From assembly GCA_964612525.1 (NCBI GenBank), contig CAZTCQ010000028.1, positions 1 through 26,984 of the forward strand: a DNA stretch of 26,984 nucleotides, read 5' to 3'. The number at the start of each line of letters is the position of its first letter. Position 1 is the stretch's first letter. The position numbers and the translations under genes are program-made. The notes beneath the pieces are model-generated. The model searched no databases and had not been told where the DNA came from. It saw only the letters and a program-made list of their open reading frames with translations. This stretch comes from JAGNRR01 sp964612525 (GTDB lineage: Bacteria; Bacteroidota; Bacteroidia; Chitinophagales; Chitinophagaceae). This document shows, one piece after another, positions 26,543 to 26,984 of this stretch.

Positions 26543-26984
26543 ATGAAAATATACTTCTTGCTTATAGTCTTTTCTATACAAAGTATAAATTGTTTTGCCC
26601 AAGTGGACATTAATCGACTCGCAAGAGATACTAGTCGTCTAAGATCTCTAGAGACCATCCTATACCCATTGGGGATTTTACCGAAAAAATACAAGGATTC
26701 CAAGAAAATATTTAACGAGCTTAATTACATATTGTACGGGTTAACTCAAGCTGACGGTCGATATTTGGGCAGCGCTACTTCTGTAGTGAATATTACGGAC
26801 TCGGTTCAATTAAAAAAAGTCAAGAGAAACGCTTTAATTAGATTACCTAATCTCGTATTTACGGCAGGTTTGCCTTATTTGGAGAATAGCGGTTTGACGG
26901 ATTTGGTAACCCTGCATGAACTGCTAACTAAAAGGGCTAGCATGAGAATTGAAGTCCGAGGTCATATATGCTGTAAGCAAAATG
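26543..26984 (+). CDS. Second OmpA-like paralogue, 3' partial
   Basis: The frame from ATG 26543 stays open to the window edge (147 codons). It starts MKIYFLLIVFSIQSINCFAQ, nearly the same signal peptide as the upstream gene, followed by a related RDTSRLRSLETIL segment, a DGRY element, LPNLVFTAG and ...VRGHICCKQN, where the window ends. Identity is highest in the signal peptide and the GHICC segment, and the middle is quite diverged, indicating an old tandem duplication rather than a recent one. It shares the CC-for-D substitution. The OmpA C-terminal half lies beyond the window, so completeness is unknown. Confidence 0.8.
   Translation, partial: MKIYFLLIVFSIQSINCFAQVDINRLARDTSRLRSLETILYPLGILPKKYKDSKKIFNELNYILYGLTQADGRYLGSATSVVNITDSVQLKKVKRNALIRLPNLVFTAGLPYLENSGLTDLVTLHELLTKRASMRIEVRGHICCKQN

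Overview
The window looks like a stretch of Bacteroidota chromosome, probably a Cytophagales-type bacterium. It is AT-rich, has no obvious Shine-Dalgarno spacing, and repeatedly shows TAnnTTTG elements (the Bacteroidota -7 box) just upstream of start codons. It encodes lineage-typical proteins: a large alpha-2-macroglobulin, an RlpA-like protein with a lysine-rich tail, the coaX-OMP-lptC cluster and OmpA proteins with a vicinal cysteine pair. A 100-base N run shows that it comes from a draft scaffold. I see no tRNA, rRNA, CRISPR array, transposase or phage gene, and no gene-free stretch longer than 300 bases.

Layout. (1) 1-2276: a DCC-family (DUF393) membrane protein cut by the left edge, a hairpin terminator, a small lipoprotein and a MeaB/ArgK GTPase, the last two on the minus strand. 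(2) 2326-7904, plus strand: an O-antigen-ligase-like membrane protein, a stand-alone LON-domain protein, type III pantothenate kinase (coaX), an outer-membrane protein, LptC and malate dehydrogenase, ending in a strong UUCG hairpin terminator. coaX-OMP-lptC are chained by two 8-nt overlaps. (3) 7959-14031, minus strand: an operon read as SulP anion transporter, ABC-like membrane protein, HlyD-type adaptor and TolC-type outer-membrane channel, with a TetR-type regulator diverging from it (14163-14849). The ABC protein keeps its Walker A motif but has lost the signature motif, Q-loop Gln and H-loop His. (4) 14892-16293: an exported protein of unknown function and an NTF2/SnoaL-like protein, closed by a nested inverted repeat. 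(5) 16434-22663, minus strand: one alpha-2-macroglobulin gene of about 2024 residues with a CSEQ thioester motif. It is artificially split by the N gap; both sides of the gap carry the same 55 bases, and merging them restores one reading frame. (6) 22750-24967: murB and an RlpA-like protein. (7) 24970-26984: a DUF2461 protein and two tandem OmpA-like paralogues, the second cut by the right edge.

Much of the window concerns the cell envelope: peptidoglycan precursor synthesis (MurB), peptidoglycan-associated proteins (RlpA, OmpA), lipopolysaccharide export and polymer ligation (LptC, ligase), periplasmic protease trapping (A2M) and tripartite export. The observations most worth a second look are the degenerate ABC protein in the SulP/TetR operon, the OmpA pair in which the usual peptidoglycan-binding Asp is a Cys, the RlpA protein with a missing catalytic-type His and a very basic tail, and -7 boxes lying only 4-9 nt from several start codons, which suggests leaderless transcripts.
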